From: Moelleriella libera RCEF 2490
Taxonomy: Eukaryota; Ascomycota; Sordariomycetes; Hypocreales; Clavicipitaceae
DNA: 64,000 nt
Reading direction: 5' to 3'
NCBI GenBank assembly: GCA_001636675.1
Contig: AZGY01000007.1
Coordinates: 708,134 to 772,133, forward strand
Part shown: positions 1 through 12,583 of the stretch, piece after piece
Layout: every line of letters starts with the position of its first letter
Numbering within the stretch: the first letter of the stretch is position 1
Program-made: the position numbers and the translations under genes
Notes under the pieces: model-generated
What the model was told of the DNA's origin: nothing
Databases searched by the model: none
What the model saw: only the letters and a program-made list of their open reading frames with translations

Positions 1-3000
1 CTGCAGCTCGCCTTTGGACTCTTTAGCGAGACACGTGGAAGCCAATCCAATGTCAATTGCTTTCAAAGGAACAGGCTCGTTGACCAGTTTGAGAGTAGAT
101 CGAGGTTATTCCTCCAACGAATGACTGTTTTTTGCCGCCGAGCTGTGACGGAGGATGAGCTTACAGCGCAGATTCAACTGCTCCCATGTAGGACGTGGCT
201 CTCACGCCCCCAAATCGGTCATTTCCGACATTTCCGTGGAGCTCGAGGCCGCAATGCAAGCTGAGACCCGTCGGATCGCCACCGGAGATCTTATCTCCAT
301 CGCTTGAACTATTTACACTTGCTCTCCTCTAGACCAGCGACCCACGAGCCACGTAAGCGTCAAAAGACACATTCTCAGTCGTCGTACGTGAATAGAATGC
401 CATTGCATCACATTCACCACGTGTCTGCGGTGCATCACAATCATCTTTGACCCAGGAAGACATTGAGGATCAGAGTGTGCTTCACATGGGGCTCTGACAG
501 GGGCAAGCAGCAGGCATGGATGTAGTGATGGGAAACTTGCCTTACTCAGACAGTTGACCGAGCTGACGTCGCGAGCAGATCTCATGGTCAGATGATGCCA
601 CCCGCAAGTTGGGGGCGCCAGGTCCCATGGGGTTGCAGGGGCGAGAAGAAGCCCAACCCTGCATCAAGACGATGGGACAGTTTTCGGACTTGGGAGACTT
701 CCGCTACATCCGGGCGGCAAGGGTCCATTCGTTCACCATGAGACAGGCCGTGCAGTGATGGCGTGTCGCGCTATTTCCGACGGGCAATGCAGAACAAGCA
801 TCTATCCTCTCGAAGTCGACTTCGAGAATTGGGATACTGCTGGCCCGACAGGGTGCGAAACGTGACCCGGTGGAAGAACAACATGATTCGGTACAGAGCG
901 TCAGCCAACGTGTTCTAGGGCTGCGACTTGGACACATGATTTCGAGATGGTCCAACCACGTACGGCAAGCATGGCCCCGGGTCGGCGACCACCCTTGAAC
1001 TCGGGGGAGCGAACCTCATCTGACAACTGAGTGTGCGCTGTCCTGGGAACGGCAGCGGGCCATGCCGCCCGTCGGATCTCAACCAGACGGCATCAGTCGT
1101 TTCTACACACGCAACAGCGCAAAGGATGACATCTAGACGCTCAATGACTTTCACACGTGGTCTTCAATGATCGCGAATCGAACTAAGATAATGGAGACAA
1201 ACAGCCTGAAGCAACAGACACAAATGACGCCTCATTCGCTGATGAGTTTCTACCTATGCTATTGTCTAAAGAGTCTAGGCGTGCGTGAAGGGCAGCTGAC
1301 TGATATCTTGTCGATGATGCGAGACCTCGACTCAAGGAGTGTTGCGCTCCACCTGGCTACAAATCCTCGGCATGACGTCCAATTGAGCATCGCCGCGGCT
1401 GCGTGTCTGCCGCGGAAATATGAAGCGTGAGAGCAGAGGGCTCTGACAGGAACGATTTCAATGCCTCTGCGTCCGTGCCTGATATGTCAGCCCTGACGAC
1501 GTGGACGATACATACACGCACGACACTGTCGTCGATGTCCGGGTCGTGCTGAGTTGCAAGACTTGTCTATGGCTGAACGCTGCTCGGGAGGTTCCTCGCC
1601 TAAGCGTGCAGCGGCTGTTGACGCGTGATCACGAGCCACGTCACTGTCGATCCACGTCATCTTGAGGGGCCTTCGGCTATTGGCATCGCTTTATGGTTGG
1701 AGCTGGTGTAGTCTCGTCATTGACGGGCTCCTGGCAAACACTGTTCGGTGCGGAGGTCAGAAAGTAGTGAAGATAACAGCATTGGCGCATATGTCTGCTT
1801 TTCCTGCCATCTGCGCCAATCTCGACCGGCGGAGACGAGGTTACGCCGTGTCTCGCAAGTGCTTTGGCGGGAGGAGCCGCGGGCAGCGGCAGCTCAAGCG
1901 GACCAATAATTTGTTTCTCTTTTTCCTTTTCCTTGTTTCTTCCACTTTTCCAGGACTCTGTGAGCATTCCGCCGTTGGCCATGGTCGTCTCCAAGCGCCA
2001 TTGCTCTCCAATGCGCATCAATTACACTTGCAAGTCTCTGGGACATCGTGTGACCTGATGCATGTTTTGCTGTCGTTCCGCACAGAACCAGCAAGTTTGG
2101 CTCTCTCTGCCCGACGATGCTCGTGCCACTGCTTCATCCACTGCAGATCGACGGGATGCTTTCAGATCATATCAGAGCCGGGTGAGAGCCACTAGCTGGG
2201 CGGCACGGAACAGGTCAAGCGATGCTTGTTCGACGCATGTCCTGTTGTCAGATGATGGCGCCTTCTGTCGATGAGTCGCTCAGTGTTCACGTTTGATTGG
2301 GTGTGGATGGCTTGTCATCACCGATCCACGAAGCAGACACGAGATCAGTAAGCGCTGAAAGAAGTGGTACAACTCGCGAGAGGCACGGCCACTTCCGATG
2401 CAGGCCCTTCGGAGCCTGGCGCATGCCATGCCTGCTCACCTCCTCACCGGAGTTTGGGACTTTTCGGCAGTTCATGTGTCCACGAAGCTGCAAACACAGG
2501 ACAAGTTGACGATTGGGCAGGTCCATGTCTACCATCGCCGCACATGAGGATTTTTGCGAGGCTACGTACCAGTCATTGTCCCAGGTGAATGAACGAGTGA
2601 CACTGGTCAGTGCGCCTTCTGGTTTGCTCCCTGACTCGGCACATCTGCCTGGAAGCCCACGCTACCCTCGGACTCAATGGCGTCTAGGGGACGAAAGACT
2701 GAGCCAAATGTCGTGCATTGCCGGCAAAGCGACGATCCGGAGATGTACCCGGGCTGGGAATCTTTGCGCTGTAGTGTCACAACCGCTGGACAGCAATGCT
2801 TTTTCACTGCATGCCGTAGCTTATCTAGATATATTCGCGCTACAACAGGAGCAGGTTGGGTTTGTCACCTATACGGTGCTGAAATGGCAACACTACGCAA
2901 CTCATCGGGCTTGACCGTAGTGGCTTGCTTCGTAACGGGTAACACGACAGCGGGCGGCCGAGGATGTATGCACCTTTCCACGGCCATGCAGGGTAGCCCG

Positions 3001-3366
3001 TGATTTCCAGCTCGGTTCGACGGTGCTGAAAAGCAATCAAAATGGTGGAGGTAGCACAGGGCGGGTTTAGATAGATGTGTAGCAGGCCTGGCGCGAGCAC
3101 TTGGATTGATGGATATTCAAAACGCCACATTGATGCTATCTCACGGAGCCGGGAAGCGATCAGGCGCGGAAAAAAAAAAAGATTTCGTGTCGTGACACAA
3201 GGCTCGGGCGGAGCGGATTCGTCTGCGAGTTCTTGGAGGCTCATCGCTGAGCAGTCCTTTACTCATCATAGATTTGGTGAAGAGTTTGGTGACCAAGACG
3301 TTACGACAAGAGCATCAGTAGCCTGTGACGCGATAACAGGTCGGCACGGATATTGCGTTTGTAATC

Positions 3367-3403
3367 AAGCCTCGGATAGCGAACTTGACGCCATCCGAGG
3401 CTT
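3367..3403. repeat. 11-bp perfect inverted repeat
   Basis: AAGCCTCGGAT at 3367-3377 is matched by its exact reverse complement at 3393-3403 across a 15-base spacer. It could form a stable hairpin. No gene model abuts it, so calling it a terminator or binding site would be a guess. Confidence 0.6.
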
Positions 3404-5186
3404 TGCTTGATCATCACCTCGCAGTCAGATGGACAGAAAGTTGACGCGGAGAAGCCTTCCAGAGGCCCAATTCCCCAGATGCTTGACGCCTTCCTTCTCT
3501 GGACGCCGGCCACTCAGGTCAAACGGAAAAAGCGTTGGCAGTTCCTTTCCTCTCTTCCTGGTCGTCTCTCGTCAGCACCAAGTCGCCGACCTTGTGATCT
3601 CATTGCATGGGCGAACACCACCCACGCACGTTTCCGTACTGTACTGTATGCAGCGGGTGCTGCGGACCATTCTCTCCAACTTGTCGGACCAGCCCCCTTC
3701 ACTGGGCGAGCAGGACCAATTCATCCGAAGGGTTGCTCAATGTGGCACACTGAGACTCACCGTACTGGGACGGAAACATGCATCCGCGTCGTGCAGGTGT
3801 GTATACGCACACACGAAACGGGGCGGCTACAATATAGCGGTCACGAGGTTTTCGTGAGACATTTGCTGCTCAATTTCCGGACTGCGCAACGTTCAGTCCG
3901 AGACATGGCCTTTTTTTTTTTTTTCTGGTGAGTGTGCATGTCTTGTGCGTGGTTGCACTGTCGTGGACAAGGCTGTGAGTACCATACGGTGTGCATCCGA
4001 TGGGCGCGCTGTTGGCGGTAGTCATGTACGACAAGAGAGATCCTGGGGGGGTCTGGGGGAGCACACAGACGGGTAGGAGCTGATGAAAGGCGACAGGACA
4101 TTTGCTCTCGATACGGGTACGTACTTTACGCAGGTAGGTCGCAACAGTGTAGCAGCGACATGGGGCCTGCGACGGGGCATTCGTATCGCAGGGCTCGCTG
4201 CCACGCACGCAAAAGACTTGATACGAGGGTCAGCATGGCATGGCATAGGGCGTACCGAGAAGGACGCTGATTTCGCAGCTGAGATGGCAGATCAACGTCT
4301 GCAGGACTGCATGGGGCATGAAGATCGTTGCGATTGTCAAGGCCCGCACACTGTGGTGCCATGACACCGGGAGAACGACCGCCTGGCCAAGCGTGCCGGG
4401 CTGCCGGCCCCCCGCGCGAGACACAAGAGTCAACAGAACCGTCATTCCGCATCAATCAGATGTATTGTAGGAAATGACTTTCTTCAGCTTTTACAAGCAT
4501 GAAAGAGAGGGTCGCCGTTTGAAGCTTCGACAAAACCCGGGTCAGTGTTGTTTGTTTGTAGGGTAGGTCCAGCTCTTGGAGGGCCGACCTGGCGGGGTTG
4601 GTGATCCAAAAAGGCAAAATGTACGGAGTAGATAGAACGGATGTGTGTTCCCATTGCCAACAAAAAAACATACAACACTAGGTATTCGCTGGTCGTCACC
4701 GACCCAACTACTAATCCAGCGCTCACATGATTATCGCTCGGAGATCGAACGGGATCCAGATCTTTCATGTGGCTATGGTCGTATGTGATAGACGTCAGAC
4801 AATATTCAATCTATAAAGACCAAAACAGTGGGGGAAAAGCTGGCACTTTTCGGCCAACCGACCGAATCAGCAACTCCTCGCAGCGAAGTCTCGTGTACCA
4901 CTCCCTCCTTGCCCTCCTGCTGTGGAAATCGAAGTCGTGTTTTTTTCTTCTTCTTTTTTCCAAAGTTAAATCTCTCAAAAAGGAACAGGGTATCCATAAG
5001 CCTCTCTGCCCCATGCGATTGTATTGCCTCCCAATGATGTCCATGCATACGAAACCCCCCCCCCCCCCCGCGTGCTTGAGAAAATAACCAGGAGGTGAGG
5101 CGCCTTCTTTATGCATCACATTCGGACATGTGTGCAATTTTTGGCTCAGAGAGATGCTTGACCAGTCGCCGGCAGCAAAGGAAAAA

Positions 5187-5385
5187 TTAAAGTAAATATA
5201 ACATTATACATACGTGAAAGAAAAGAGAGCGTCACTAACTGCGTGAGCTATCAAGAAAAGAGGAAAAGAAAGAGAAAAAAACGCACCTTATTAAAGTAAA
5301 CGGAACATTAAACATACGTCAAAGAAAAGAGAGGGTAACTGCGTGAGTTATCAAGAAAAGAGGAAAAAAAAAAAAGCACCCTATT
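5187..5385. repeat. diverged tandem duplication, two ~100-bp units
   Basis: Unit 1 (about 5187-5290) and unit 2 (about 5291-5385) both begin TTAAAGTAAA and both contain CATACGT, AAAGAAAAGAGAG, AACTGCGTGAG, TATCAAGAAAAGAGGAAAA and GCACC in the same order. They differ by scattered substitutions, including a C/T change in GAGC/GAGT, a 4-base indel and A-tract length. The unit is A+G-rich on the plus strand. It does not code for anything I recognise. Confidence 0.8.
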
Positions 5386-6252
5386 CGCGGACAGTGGCGG
5401 TTTTTCCGCGCGGAGAACGGACTTTTCGACACAGAATACCTAGCCGAATCTCCTCCTCCCCTCTCCCTCCCCAAGAACCTTTTAACCTTTTTTCTATTGG
5501 GTTTTCGGGGCTCATTTTGCTGCGAAAAAAAAAGTCCACATAAAGAATGTTGATTGGGCATGAATGACAGTGCAGCCCCAATTCCTCCGAGTGAAAAGGT
5601 GAAAGAAAAAAATAGAAGCAGCACGCGTTGCTGGGTTGTGTGATGAGCAACTCGTGGTGTTTGTCTGTAGGCCTTCTTTCCCGAAACTGGGCCATAGAAG
5701 CGCGCGCGGCAAAACATTGAGCACGCATATTCCCAGCTGGTGAATCAAAAGTCGTGTGCCTGCCTGCCTATGCTCCGAAGATCGCGAGAACGTGGGGAAC
5801 TGGTGGTCATCAGTCGAAATTGGCACTCTGTGGTCGCAAAACTTCGTGTCTTGGACGTCTGGTCAATCACCGTTTGCAGCAGCCGCACGGCCAGCGTCAA
5901 GGAACGTAGGGACGATGGGAACAGTGGAGAAGAGCGGCCTCCTCAAGGGCAAAGGGGATGTGGCATCTGTCCGGCACTCGTCACGAACAGTCAGTCGTCT
6001 TCGACTGATGAGCTTCGAATGCCCGGGCTAAATGGATAGCTACTAGGTAGTCGGAGTGCTTTGGGCCGTGCATCATCTCGCGCCGTGCAGCAAGCGTCAC
6101 CAAAGCAACCTGAAGTTCACGACCATGCTCGAAAGTGACGCGGATGTCAAGTGGCGCGGCTCGAGCCTCAGCACGATTCTACATTGCCATTGTCTAGGTG
6201 TCTGGAACACAAACTTTTTGGTATATCCCCTTAACCCTAAGCCTACCTCGTC

Positions 6253-8155
6253 TTAAAAGTCGTTATCATCCGCTCCTGAAACAATGACGTTGTTCACCTT
6301 GAGAACCATACGACATAGTTGCGTCGCCAGCTGCAGTTGCTGTTTCTTGCCAATCAGGGGATCGATGACAAAGGCCGCCTTCATGTCGTTGCTTCCACGG
6401 GCCATGCAGTCGACGCCAAGCTTGCCGCGGGCGTCGAGCCCGGCGTTCACCTGTTGACTCTTCACCTCTGCCAATGTTGAAATGGGATTCAGCCCGCTGT
6501 TCTCGGCTAGTGTCATCGGTACGGTATCTAGCGCCTCCGAGAACGCGCGCATGGCATACTGCTCGAGCCCGGGTGTCTTCACGGCAGCATCTTCGACCGC
6601 GAGAGAGCACGCAATCTCAGCCGCCCCGCCACCGTAGACAACACGGTTATCTCGAACCAGGTTTCTGACAACACACAAAGCATCGTGCAGCGACCTCTTG
6701 GCCTCATCAATGATCTATGTTCGCAAAACAGTTAGCCATCGAGGCCACGAGCTGGGTCAACATCGCGAGTGCACTGACCATCTTGTTGCTTCCACGGCAG
6801 AACACAGTCACAGCGCGGGTGTTGGCGCATTCTTCAATGACCAACATCTTCTCCCGCGTGGTGCCAAAAGTCATCTCCCTGACCACACCGGCCGACCCGA
6901 GCTTCTCGGGCTTGAGGTCTTCAAATCTCGGTACTATTCTGCCATTGGTGGCAATGGCAATGAGCTCGATCTCGGGCCCGCCGACCCATCGGACGGCGGG
7001 AAGACCATTTTGAAGCAGTAAATGATTGGCCTCGTCGTCGAATCCCCATTGGCAGATTGCCAAGTTGGCTCCCGTATCCTTGACTTTCTGAATCATTTCG
7101 ATGAACTTCTCCCTCTCGTAGCTTTGGAGCTTCTTGAACTCCTCGACGCTGGTGATGTCTAGTTTATGTTTGGTCTTTGGTTTCGGAGGCTCGAATGCGC
7201 ACGTCAGAATGGCAATTTTGGCATCCCGCACTTCCGAGGGCATCTGCGGATGAGAAAAGTCCTTGTCGACGATGACGCCCTTGACGAGCAGAGTATCTTC
7301 CAGGGAGCCTCCGACTTTTCCGTCCACCTTGATCAACTCGAAATCGACATCCTTTCGCTCCAGGTCAGCAACGGATAGGACAGCATCTACAGCAATGTTG
7401 GCGAATTGGTCATGAGCTTTGGAAACGATCTTGCTCCCCAAGCTAGTCCGTGCGACCTTTACCAGATTGGCTGTTTCTGACTTTGTGAAATCGATCGTGT
7501 CTGATATCCTGTCTAGCTCTGCTACGGCGATGTCGCACGCTTGATCGTACCCGTCGGCGATTCGGATAGGGTGAATGCCCTTGTCGATGAGGTCCGCGGC
7601 CTGCTCGAGCAGAGCACCAGCGAGTACGACAACCCCAGTGGTGCCGTCGCCGATTTCGTCGTCCTGCGACTTGGAGAGCTCTACCAAGAGCTTGGCAATG
7701 TGGTTGCTGATCTCCATCTGTTGCAGAATGGTCGCGCCATCGTTGGTGACGGTAATGTCCCCGTCGGGTGAAATCAGGATTTTATCGAGGCCTCGAGGGC
7801 CCAGGGAGGATTTGACAATGTTCGCGACGGTCCGGGCGGCAAGAATATGAGACTTGACAGCTTCGTTTCCGAACTGGCGCTTCTTCTTCCCTTGGCTATG
7901 CAACCATTGTAAGCAAACCATGCGAGAGTCGGATACATCAGCAACACTCACTCTCTGACTACGATGAACGGCCGACCCTGTTCATCTTTCATGACCGCCG
8001 CTGCGATTGCGATGTTAGTCTCAGATGATGCAAGTATGCGCTTGGGTCGCGTCGAGTGTACCATTGGAAACATCCAGATCTAGCGGTTCCTGTTAGCTTC
8101 CTGTTTTCCACGAAACCGCTCGTCCATGGGCAAAAGGTTACTTACTCAGGGCCAT
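6253..8155 (-). CDS. cct5: T-complex protein 1 subunit epsilon (CCT5)
   Basis: This is one of the eight subunits of the cytosolic TRiC/CCT chaperonin, which folds actin, tubulin and other proteins in an ATP-driven chamber. Five exons, in coding order: 8155-8146, 8079-8062, 8000-7952, 7895-6779, 6714-6253. The phases close to a 551-residue product, normal for the family. The first three exons are only 10, 18 and 49 nt; ACTAAC-type branch points support the small introns. Visible motifs are LGPRG at 57-61, NDGAT at 77-81, GDGTTG (ATP site) at 108-113 and GGGAAE near 426. The start was chosen because ATGGCCCTGA followed by GTAAGT joins in frame to the conserved KDEQGRPFIVV segment. It is divergent from HBS1. 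The splice pattern is inferred from consensus sites and family alignment from memory. Confidence 0.96.
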
Positions 8156-8747
8156 TATGACTACGACCTGCTCAGTGAGCAATGCAAAATAACCAAAGAT
8201 CCCGCAGCCTTCAAATTCGACACTGATTGACTGCCCCGTGCTCGAGCGCCGCGAATGGATTTTTTGGGTATCGGTGCTGGGCCTGTATCGCAGCCGTGAG
8301 TGTGCAGCGCGGGAAAAAGAAATCCCCGCCGTGGGCAGACCGTTGCTCGTGAAAGGAACTAGGGGGAGGGGCGGCCCTGCAAACAACGATGATAGAGCTC
8401 CCAGCAAAGTGGCGGGGCGCGTGAGTGACAAGACCTTTACTCCGCGTCATACAAAGCTCAGTGTAGCGAGAAACTTTGTCTCGACACTTCAAACTGTAGA
8501 CTGCCGCCCTCGCTCGCTGATCTGTACACTACAAAAAAGCGTTTCGAAATTCTGAGCACCACTGATTGCGCATTTGACATCATTTCTCTTTCTGTTCGGC
8601 CATCTTTGCTTTCACAAGCGCCACCGAGCCACGAACGATCTTGACTGGATATTTCCTCAAAATTGTTGACAATTCGACAAAAACTATCAAGAATCGTGCA
8701 CTTTCGTTGTTTTCAAGATTGCGGTTCGGCGCCTCAATCTCCAGACA
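8156..8747. promoter_or_regulatory. divergent promoter region between CCT5 and HBS1
   Basis: These 592 bp separate the start codons of two divergent housekeeping genes, so promoters and leaders of both must lie here. I see no clear TATA box or named regulatory element. Confidence 0.55.
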
Positions 8748-11346
8748 ATGGCTCCCGCCGACCGCTACGACGAAGATGATTTGTATGACGAAAATGATGA
8801 CGAAGTTGACGAGGAAGAAGAAATGAGCGCCGAGGATAAGGTCGCTATGCAGAGAGGCACTGAACTGGTCAAGAAAAGTCTCGGAGCCAACGCCAATAAG
8901 GTCACTGTCAAACAAATACAAGACGCTCTTTGGCACTACTACTACGACGTGGATAAATCCGTGGCCTACTTGAGCAAGACCTTCATTGTTCCGCCGCCTC
9001 AGATCACGTCGAAGAAAGCACCAGAGAGTAAGTTGAACGAATTCTCCTTTTCGCCAAGCTTAGGCCTGTTTGCCAGATGCACTGGAGCGGGAGATGAGGC
9101 CATTCGGCGCGGTCTTTCTGGAGGGTCTCATACCTTGCTATCCGCAAGGTCTGGAACATTTCTGCAAGTTGCATTCCGAGATATGCCGTGGTTAAATACA
9201 CCCAGGGATCGTCATGGTCGGTTTGAGGCTCCACGGCCACTACCTGGAGGACTACTCGGCGGAGCTGACGGGCCCCCCAAAATGTCCAAACTCCAGGCAT
9301 TAGCCGCTGCTCGGAGGAAAAAGATGGACGAAAAGGGGGATCACGGCCGAAACCTCCAGGCAGAAAGCGGAATTAAAAGATTGTCCATCACAGACGAGCT
9401 GCGAAGGGAGGACAGCGCAGCACCACCAACATCAGCCAAAAGACAGCGCGGTTCGGGTGCCTCGTCGCCTAAAGCGCCAAGCATTCACGATCCCAAGTCC
9501 AGTCATGGAGAATCTCAGTCTCCGAATATCCTACGTAAAACAAGTGGGAACGAGATGAATGGAGTGAGCCCGGCAACCTTGCCTCGGATTCTTGCGCAAA
9601 CGCTTGATGGCGAGGTCGACCATGACGTGGCTGCTGCGCAAGCTCTCAATTCCACGCCTTCAGCGTTCGCAAAAGCCATATTCAATCCCACTCCAGACAG
9701 TCGTCAAGCAAACAGGCCCGAGTTTTTTGCTTTGCCATATGCATCTTCATCTTCATTTGTGCCGGAACCCTTTTCCGGGCCGAGTCCTGATGATGTGGTC
9801 CTCGCGGCACAGGCAAAAGGTTCGAATTTTGTCAGGACAAAATAGGACGCTAATTCTAATTTCTGCTCAGCGGGCAAGAAGAATGTTGCCGCCACAAAGC
9901 CAGCATCTTCTACTCCCAAGAAATCTTTGAAGAGCAATACAGCGTCGAGCGGCTCGGATGTAGTGAACGGCATGTCCAACTTGAAAGTCAGCGACGTGCC
10001 GCCACCCAAGAACAAAGGTCTCAACGTTGTCCAAGAGTACAAAGCCAGTGACAGCAAAAAGAGCATAAGTTTTGTGGTCGTCGGTATGTAAGAAAGGAGC
10101 CAAGGAATTTACAACAACTGCTTACAAGGGACTAGGCCACGTTGATGCAGGAAAAAGCACGCTTATGGGGCGTCTTTTGCTCGAACTCAAACAAGTTCAA
10201 GAACGGACTGTCGACAAGTATCGGCGACAAGCTGAGAAGTCTGGCAAACAGTCATTTGCGCTGGCTTGGGTCATGGATCAGAGAACAGAGGAGCGGGAGC
10301 GTGGTGTCACCATTGACGTGGCGACAAACCACTTCGAAACTCCAACCACGAAGTTCACTATCCTAGATGCACCTGGTCACCGCGACTTTGTGCCCAACAT
10401 GATTGCAGGCGCGAGCCAGGCCGATTTCGCCATTCTCGTCATTGATGCGAATACCGGAGCCTATGAGAAGGGCCTAAAAGGTCAGACGAGAGAGCACGTC
10501 CTGTTGCTCCGAAGCCTAGGTGTCCAGCGCTTGATCGTTGCTGTCAATAAGCTTGACATGATCGGTTGGTCTCAAGGCCGCTTTGACGAGATCTCTCAAC
10601 AGGTTTCAGGATTCCTCACAGGGTTAGGCTTCCAAAGCAAGCTCGTCAGCTTCATACCCATCTCCGGTCTCAATGGAGATAACATTGCTGGCAAGACCGA
10701 GGATGCAGCAGCGGGTTGGTATAAGGGGCCGACACTGATAGAAGCCTTGGAGGAATCTGAGGCATCATCTGCACGGCAGTTGACGAAGCCATTCCGCATG
10801 TCTATTTCGGAAGTTTTTCGGTCCCAGCAACAGGGCGCCACAACGCTCGCCGGCCGCGTGGATTCCGGAAACGTTCAAATTGGAGATGCCGTCATGGTTC
10901 AACCTAGTGGCGAGTCCACGTTTGTCAAGTCCATCGTGATGGATTCTGAGTCACGGGAGTGGGCCGTCGCTGGACAAAGTATCAGTATTGCCTTGACAGA
11001 CATCGATCCTATTCATATTCGGATCGGCGATATTTTATGCGGGACGACCGACCCTATCAGCGTGGGCGATACTTTCACGATCAAAGCCATGGCTTTTGAA
11101 CATCTGATGCCGATGCCCATCGATCTGCATCGCGGGCGCCTTCATGCGGCTGGTCAGATTCAAGCGATACCAGCAACGCTCAACAAAGCTTCGGGCGCCG
11201 TCATCAGGAAAAAGCCGAAAGTGGTGCAGCCTGGTGAGGTGGCCCGGGCCATTATCAAGTTGAATACCAAGGTCCCCTTAGAACAGGGCCAAAGAGTCGT
11301 TTTGCGAAGTGGAGGGGAAACTATTGCCGCTGGCCTTCTGGATTAG
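8748..11346 (+). CDS. hbs1: Hbs1/Ski7-type translational GTPase (ribosome rescue)
   Basis: Hbs1 is an eEF1A/eRF3-like GTPase that works with Dom34/Pelota to dissociate stalled ribosomes in no-go and non-stop decay. Preferred exons: 8748-9027, 9169-9819, 9871-10083, 10136-11346 (784 residues). The N terminus has the acidic start and HBS1-N helical domain (about 1-80). A DMPWLNTP...GGLLGG segment precedes a disordered linker. The GTPase has P-loop GHVDAGKST at about 382-390, DAPGH at 459-463 and NKLD at 519-522, followed by the two beta-barrels. The donor GTAAGT at 9028 is strong, but the first acceptor is uncertain: 9168 gives a 141-nt intron, and the intron is open in frame. Intron 2 uses an unusual GTTCGA donor but is the only choice that restores frame. 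Filamentous fungi may use one gene for both Hbs1 and Ski7 roles. Confidence 0.94.
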
Positions 11347-12583
11347 GCAACTACCCGGGTGTGACATTCATGACAATTTCTTTGCAATGCTGCTGCAGGT
11401 CACTCAGAACTATCATAGCGGCATCACCTTGTATTTAGAGGCGTCATTCGTTATTTGTTTCTATTGGTAAGTAGGAGGCCGGGTCTAAGAGACCTCCCAT
11501 TTAAGCGAAATAGAGGGAGCACACAAATGATGCCATCTTTACGCCAGATACGAGACTACTGAGTATAATGTGTGCTCTTTTGGTGAGCAAGCGAGCAAGC
11601 GCTGCGTGAGACTCTTACGGAAGCCAGATAGCCCAGATACGTCTCTGCCATGAAAATGCAGGAACATTCTCGAATCCCCACTTCCCTCCCCCCACTGGAA
11701 AACCATAATGCTGAGGGTTCTTCGCTCTTGGCTGTGGGTCTATGATTTTTTGAGTTTATAGTTTGCATGACTATTAATACGTACGTCCGTGGTGGTCTGT
11801 GTAGAGCACGAGCACGATCTGGACAGACTGGCATCATAGTACTTAAGTATGCTATATTGAGTCGGAAGGAACTGAGGCGGCGAATCCCTGACCACGTGTC
11901 TTGATCGCCACCATACACAATAGAGTACCTCGGTTTTGCCTCAATCAATAAGCTCGTCCTCAGTAACTGAAATGAAGCATGAGATCTGAACACTGTGTAC
12001 GCTCTGACGGAGAGAACCTTTGAGAAACGCTCGCTATGTCTACTAATAAGTGGCACCAATGCGACGTGCTTGCTACAGACCAGGTGCCTTGGCGCGGTTG
12101 ACAGGTTAGGATATGCCGATCTCCGTATGGCTCACCGTCTTTGTACTGTGCGCGAGCCACCAAGGCACCCCGCCACTGCCTCAACTGAACTTGATCTGTC
12201 TGCTGCTTGCAGATGGCGCACTGTATGCTTACCCAATGGAGCGCCCCTGATAAGCGGGGCCTCCAGGGGTGGGCTAGATAGAGCCCGGCCGCGCTTGACC
12301 TGAAATCTGGCCTTTTTGTGAACACTTTTGGACACCTCTACTTCTTTGTAGAGCTTATTATTAAACCACCGTGTGTCCCTCTCCGGCCGACAATTTTTTC
12401 TCCTTCCCACTACTTTTTTGTGAGATACCCATTTCAACCATTAATTTGGTGAGAGCGCAGGTTCGAGGACAAAGTGAACCATCCTGCGCGCATTCGTTGA
12501 TCTTTCCCCTTTCCATTTATTTACTTTTCATTTCGCTCGCCATCGATCCCATCGCGACTGCGTTCCTCCACGCTCAAGTCACA
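11347..12583. other. intergenic: HBS1 3' flank and BiP promoter
   Basis: No supported gene. The first few hundred bases are the HBS1 3' region. The distal part is the BiP promoter and a C/T-rich leader (about 12370-12540). A CCAAT box lies at 12233-12237, but the CCACG half of a mammalian-type ER stress element is not at the required 9-base spacing. No canonical UPRE was recognised. Confidence 0.5.

Larger units (their letters stand above)
1..6252. other. gene-poor region at the window's left edge
   Basis: No open reading frame here has recognisable domain composition, consistent splice sites, or a plausible start with a long extension. Open stretches are at most about 180 codons, overlap on both strands, and look like chance frames. 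The region contains homopolymer runs (A-rich at 3171-3180, T-rich at 3910-3923, C-rich at 5056-5070), an 11-bp inverted repeat at 3367-3403, and a diverged tandem duplication at 5187-5385. The last few hundred bases must hold the 3' flank of the minus-strand CCT5 gene. A non-coding RNA or a rapidly evolving small gene cannot be excluded by reading alone. Confidence 0.6.

Noticed and set aside
1662..2195. 177-codon open frame, plus strand
   Set aside because: Overlaps equal-sized frames on the other strand, no domain-like composition, no splice pattern; best explained as chance.
5319..5717. 132-codon open frame, minus strand
   Set aside because: Composition is driven by A/T homopolymers and the tandem duplication; no start context or family.
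9028..9063. 36-nt version of HBS1 intron 1
   Set aside because: In frame, but too short for a fungal spliceosomal intron; 141 nt is preferred.
12371..12583. Upstream in-frame extension of BiP
   Set aside because: Lies in a C/T-rich leader without an ATG; the ATG at 12584 gives a proper signal peptide.
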